From contig JAIXMR010000103.1 in NCBI GenBank assembly GCA_025677835.1, positions 35,509 to 99,508 on the forward strand: a DNA stretch of 64,000 nucleotides. The letters run 5' to 3'. The stretch is from Sporodiniella umbellata (taxonomy: Eukaryota; Mucoromycota; Mucoromycetes; Mucorales; Rhizopodaceae). Position numbers and translations under genes: made by a program. Positions 59,421-64,000 of this stretch are shown here, one piece after another (the stretch's first letter is position 1; each line of letters starts with the position of its first letter). A model generated the notes under the pieces. That model was not told where the DNA came from, searched no databases, and worked only from the letters and a program-made list of their open reading frames with translations.

Positions 59421-62400
59421 TGTGTCTTGCTTTTTTATAATTGTTGGTTGTATAAAAAAGTAAAGAAAAGATTAATTTATATTAAAATGTATACCAAGTC
59501 TAGGTCTTAAAAGGACTATTTTTTTCAAAAAAAAAAAAAAAAAAAAAAAAACGCATTATAAATGACGCTATGTCAGTCCATTCAAAGCGAAACTTCTTCA
59601 ACATAGCGTCATAGTACTTGGTTCAAAAAACACTGCTATGCTATGTGAAATGCAAACAGGCTACGGTCAGTTTGGCATAAATTTGAAATGACGCTTAATC
59701 ACTTTGAACACTCATTGAAAAAATTGACTAAAACTATGTAAACTACGAGTTTTGAAGCATTTCTTTATAAAACATACTTTGTTTTGTACTGATACATTGG
59801 GCTATTATTCAAAAGTTGCTTCCTGGAAGCTTTTATGTGTATTTGTTTTTTGTCTATCGACATGTGACTTTTCTATATATACTCAGGTACATTAAACACT
59901 TGCTTTTACAGATATCCTTTCATTACATTACTTTGGCCTAGGCAATAAATAATGCCAAAAGTAAATTTTTACTTCGTTACTAATAGAATCTACCTACTCA
60001 ACGCTATCATCTACACAGAAAAAAAAAATTGGGTAGAAAAGTAACCAATACCGTTAACCGTAATTGTTTTCAGATAAAAGTAAATGAATAGATGAATGAT
60101 ATTTATAAACAAAGGTTTTTAAAAATGCATACATCTGGTCAAAACAAAACTATGGGATAAAAAAAAGAAAATGACGAATCATACAAATTAAATACTACAC
60201 ATATAAAAGATTGTTATAGGCAAAGTATTTTAATGGGCCCAACTAACTGCAGCAATAGATATCAGCTTTAGTTTGTTATGAGCCAGCACTAAATATCACT
60301 CAATAGAGAATCTGTCCTAAAAATAAACCAAGACAAGATATAGAAGTGATATGTAAACTATAGATGTTTTTTTTTCTTGGCTACTTATAATGGAATTGTT
60401 TTACAAAAGAAACAAGCAGATAGTTTGTTTAAATTAAACAAATAAGAAAATTTAGAAAGTTATTTTTTCGAGTTTAGGTCCTTTTGTATTTTGTAAAGTT
60501 TTGTATGTTCAGTTTTTTTTTTTTTTTTTGTTAAATAAAACATAAAAGAAGAGACTATGTTAAAAAGGCTGCCCTTAATATGCTTGACTCTCGCACCGAG
60601 AAAAGCCATGACCTATATTTTTCAGTATACATAACGTACAGCGAATACATTGATAATCTCTAGCTTAAACTGTAACTAAAAATAGCGCTTCTTTTCTATT
60701 TATGAAAAGATTACACTGAAAAACTATACAAATACACCAAATGGTCCAAATACTCCAACTGCTGCGAGATTCAAGAAAATAAAAAAACATCGAAAAACCA
60801 TAAAAACCCACAAAAACATTATACAAAATATCATCATCAAAAGATAATATCTTTATTATAAAGACTTCCCTTTTATCAATAAACTATATAAATATTCAAA
60901 TTACAAGAATATCACTGAATATTTCCCTATTTTTATTGTACTGATCCCTTGAAGACGAGTCAATTCCTTCTCTGTAAACCCTTATTTTTATCTTTTTATT
61001 TATCGATTCTTTGAAGTAGAACATTATCCTTCATCGTTGATCGCCCCTTTTACTTTATTTTTATTTTACTTTATTACCTTTAGTTTGATCAACTTTACAA
61101 GATCTGGCGGTCACTCAACGAACCTTTTTATTTTTACTTTTATATTTATATCTACAAGCAGATATAAATCCTTTTTTTTATTTACTTCAAACACCCAAAT
61201 CTACAGAGTTCCAAAATCTACAACAATACGAATGCATACAATAAAATACTTTCTATTGCATTCACTCAAAAGTCAGATTGCGACTTTTAAACAGGCGGTA
61301 CTGTATACATGTTTTTGTTCTTTTTGAATCACAAATAGTGGGTGTATACAAACCTAATTAAGTACTACAATAAAAACTATCAACGCTTCAAATCTCTAAA
61401 ACTTTTTTTTTTTAATATTTGAAAGGGTAAGGCCTCTCTAATGAGATATTTAAAACTTCGTATTTACTATTTCTAGAACCTAGATTTTGACTAACCTCGC
61501 TACAATTACTTTTCTTAGGCAAAACGTCTAGTGCTATTGAGAAACCAAACATAATACGAAACATATCAGATAGATAGAGCAATGTTATTCTATGGTTATC
61601 TGTAAGTGTTTGCAAAATCTTACTGTTGTATCTCTCTCTTTTTTCTAAAACACTTGACAACATAGCTGAATGTATCAAGTTTACAAAATTTAGTTTTTCA
61701 AGGTATAAAGTTGATTTGCACTAGTAAAAGGAGGCATTAAAGGTGCTTCTTTATTTATAAAGAATACATGTATGAGATTTTACTTTGCTACATTATGTTA
61801 AAATTAATTTGATGAAATATTTGGCAACATTAACAACAGAAAAAATGCATAAATACAAAGTATACTCGGATATTCAATCATGTTGAAACCCAAAAACCAA
61901 AGCATGGATGTCTTTAACTCTTGTGCTTTTTTTTCTTACACTTCAAAGTATAACCAAACAAAAGAAAAAGAAAAAATAGGCTGCTGGTACTTGCAAAACA
62001 ATATTTTTTTTTTTCAAAATGACCAGCTTACCCTACTACCTAAACGAATATTTATTGGAGAAATTCAAATATAGTCAAGCTAATAGAAGACGTTCTTAAC
62101 CAACAAAAATTAAATCTATAATACATGTATTAAACTGTCGAATGTTTTTATGTTTTGGGCAAGCTTTGTGGTGTTAAAGGAACAAGGGATAAAAAACTGA
62201 TGAGACTGAGCTGAATAATCGTTTACTGATATGTAATGTAAATAAAAAAACATTGCTAGTTTTTAATGTCTTTACATTCCCTAACATGTGAGCGTCTTGC
62301 AGTAAAAAAAAAACAGCCTGATCTCAAGAAAAAAGGATCCAGTAACCTCAAGACTATAGTATTATGTTCTCTTTTGTAATAATGCAAGTAAGCTGTTAGT

Positions 62401-63437
62401 TTTAGCAAAGCGGTTTTAAATTCAGAGTAGACAAAATGAACATAAAAAAGAAAATAGATAAAGCAAAGTACACTCAACAAACCTTCAACGTCATTAATGG
62501 TTACATGGTATAGATAGGCATGTGGTTGGTTCATGTGTGGCTGGTCATTAACTAAGCTTTGTTCTGTTGCCAATAAAAAAAAAAGGGGGGGGCATATTAG
62601 AAAAAAGAACATTGGGCTGATCATTGCATTTTAAGAAAAAATTGCTCCTATCTTAAAATACAGCCAGTCAAACTCTCAAAGTATATACTTGAAGTTTCAG
62701 AATTTTTAAGAAGTCGGCGCAGTAATGAGTTCATTTGAGGGCAAAGTTTTCTTTCAAAAGAAAAAATCGCTTAATAAGACCAAATACGTAATATAATTAA
62801 ATACAAACACAAAGTCCCCTATTGCCTGATTATTAAAACACTTGATGCTCTGTTGTGTTTTTTTATTATTATTGTTGTTACTTGTCGAGTTTGATTATTA
62901 TTATTGTTTGTCCTGTTTCTATGTTATTGATCCGAGAGACTGAATAACTCTCTAAACAGTCTAATAAACCTACAAGCTCAAAACGGACTTTGACTGTACT
63001 CTTTTGGCGTTAAAGCACTGACTTCTCAAAACCTATTAAAGTATGTAATGACTAGTGACGAAATACAAACAAGAAGTATACTTGAATTAGCACCAAATCT
63101 CATCATTATTCTAAAAAAAAAAAAAAAAAAAAAAAGCCTTCTGCTCCAAGGAAAAGTATGCACCGTCTTGAAACCTTACATACTTTCGTCTTATAGATAC
63201 TTCGTAATGCAAAGAGTACACATTTGAAACTACTTTTTTTTTTTTTTTTCGCTGTCCTTTTTAGGTATATATAAACAAATTCACAGTTAGAACAAAAATT
63301 TGTAAATGGTACATAAAAAAGTCCAAGAATAGGCATTTTAGGACATCTTTGTCTTTTTGTTATACTATTAGAAAGCTATTCTCAATTGATTTTGTATAAA
63401 TAGCCCACTGATTTTTTGCTATGATTCAAAACAACAA
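59421..63437. other. 4-kb gene-poor region with a hairpin
   Basis: AT-rich DNA with many short frames. It contains an inverted repeat ATGACGCTATGT (59562-59573) / ACATAGCGTCAT (59601-59612) after a long A run. An 88-codon minus frame at 61412-61678 has a fairly protein-like composition but no family. No tRNA or transposase was recognised. Confidence 0.35.
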
Positions 63438-63704
63438 TGCAACCTAAGCTACTAGTAACAATTTGCATCTTTGCTATATTTTGTTTTCAATCTGTAACGG
63501 CTTTGTCACCTAAAAAAAAAAATAAAACGATAGAGCTGTAAGTGGGCTTGATTCCAATGCCATAAACATCAAGCTATACCAAAGAAAAAAGAAACTTGAA
63601 AGGCGTAAACAATCAAATCGTATTAAGGCTTTTAAAGATAGCAAAGAAATCGGGAAAGATGAAATTAAGAAGCCTGTGTGTCTGAAATGTGGCAAATCGA
63701 TTTA
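63438..63704 (+). CDS. Candidate small secreted protein, structure unclear
   Basis: An ATG at 63438 (context ACAACAATG) opens a signal-peptide-like sequence, M-Q-P-K-L-L-V-T-I-C-I-F-A-I-F-C-F-Q-S-V-T-A, followed by a Lys/Asn stretch and a stop at 63540. A second open stretch in another frame (about 63530-63704) reads as a Lys/Arg-rich helix ending V-C-L-K-C-G-K-S-I with TAG. The two may be exons of one gene; a GTAAGT at 63539 with AG at 63574 is a candidate 36-nt intron but leads into a third frame. The exon model is unresolved. Confidence 0.3.
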
Positions 63705-64000
63705 GCTGTCTTTAGCCAAATTCTTCAGGTGCTAGTGGATAACTATTTACTACGTTTTTGGGCACCGAGCTTTTTTTTTTTTCGGAATATCTTGAATAAA
63801 AAAAAAAATCCCCCATAGCATTCAAAAAGTTTTAGGTTTTTTACTTTTGAATTACTATCGTTTCCTCGAGCGAGTCCTTTTGATGTGTTTGCAGTCACCT
63901 TTAGGCGTTATCACCTATTTTTTTTTTTTCTCTTTTGGTATGACAGATCGATATGTATTATGTCCATTTTCATAAAAGAAACAATTTTTTTCTACACTTC

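Overview
The window is nuclear DNA of a filamentous fungus, most likely an early-diverging (Mucoromycota/Mucorales-type) lineage. The evidence is compact genes with many short GT-AG introns (about 40-100 nt), AT-rich intergenic DNA full of poly(A)/poly(T) runs, and conserved eukaryotic genes that yeasts often lack: a TTLL12 homologue, a class C GPCR and a fatty acyl reductase-acyltransferase fusion. The lineage is inference; the fungal/opisthokont gene set is seen directly. Coordinates below come from hand-joined exons; where given, the reading frame closes exactly across the listed splice sites.

Layout. 1-6.7 kb: myosin regulatory light chain (+), NUP133 (-), COMPASS subunit SDC1/DPY30 (+), a small conserved-looking protein (+). 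6.7-13 kb: gene-poor DNA holding a nested cluster of solo LTRs with target duplications. 13-24 kb: a coiled-coil protein (+), a DASH Dad2-like protein (-), a secreted metalloprotease (-), a CCC1/VIT1 metal transporter (-), three small proteins (one with a possible CaaX box), and an ankyrin-dilute domain protein (+). 24-27 kb: gene-poor, with a 49-bp tandem palindromic repeat inside a long ORF. 27-47 kb: a 14-exon class C (GABA-B-like) receptor (+), an RBBP4-type WD40 protein (-), an F-box/LRR protein (+), RPL15 (+), eIF2-beta (+), a FAR1-domain protein (+), TTLL12 (-), a short tropomyosin (-), a reticulon (+), a KIN1-type kinase (+) and a BTB/pentapeptide protein (-). 47-58 kb: mitochondrial isoleucyl-tRNA synthetase (-) head to head with IMP1 (+), NuA4 subunit EAF6 (-), and a 1,490-residue fusion of fatty acyl-CoA reductase with a GPAT/DHAPAT-type acyltransferase (+). 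58-64 kb: gene-poor, with two candidate small secreted proteins.

Functional themes are housekeeping: actomyosin (light chain, tropomyosin, myosin-V-tail-like DIL protein), chromatin (SDC1, RBBP4-like, EAF6), translation (RPL15, eIF2-beta), mitochondria (ISM1, IMP1), ER shaping and lipid synthesis (reticulon, FAR-AT). No operon-like logic is expected. The most unusual items are the FAR-acyltransferase fusion with altered acyltransferase motifs, the UBA-like insertion in TTLL12, and the nested LTR structure at 7.5-9.6 kb.
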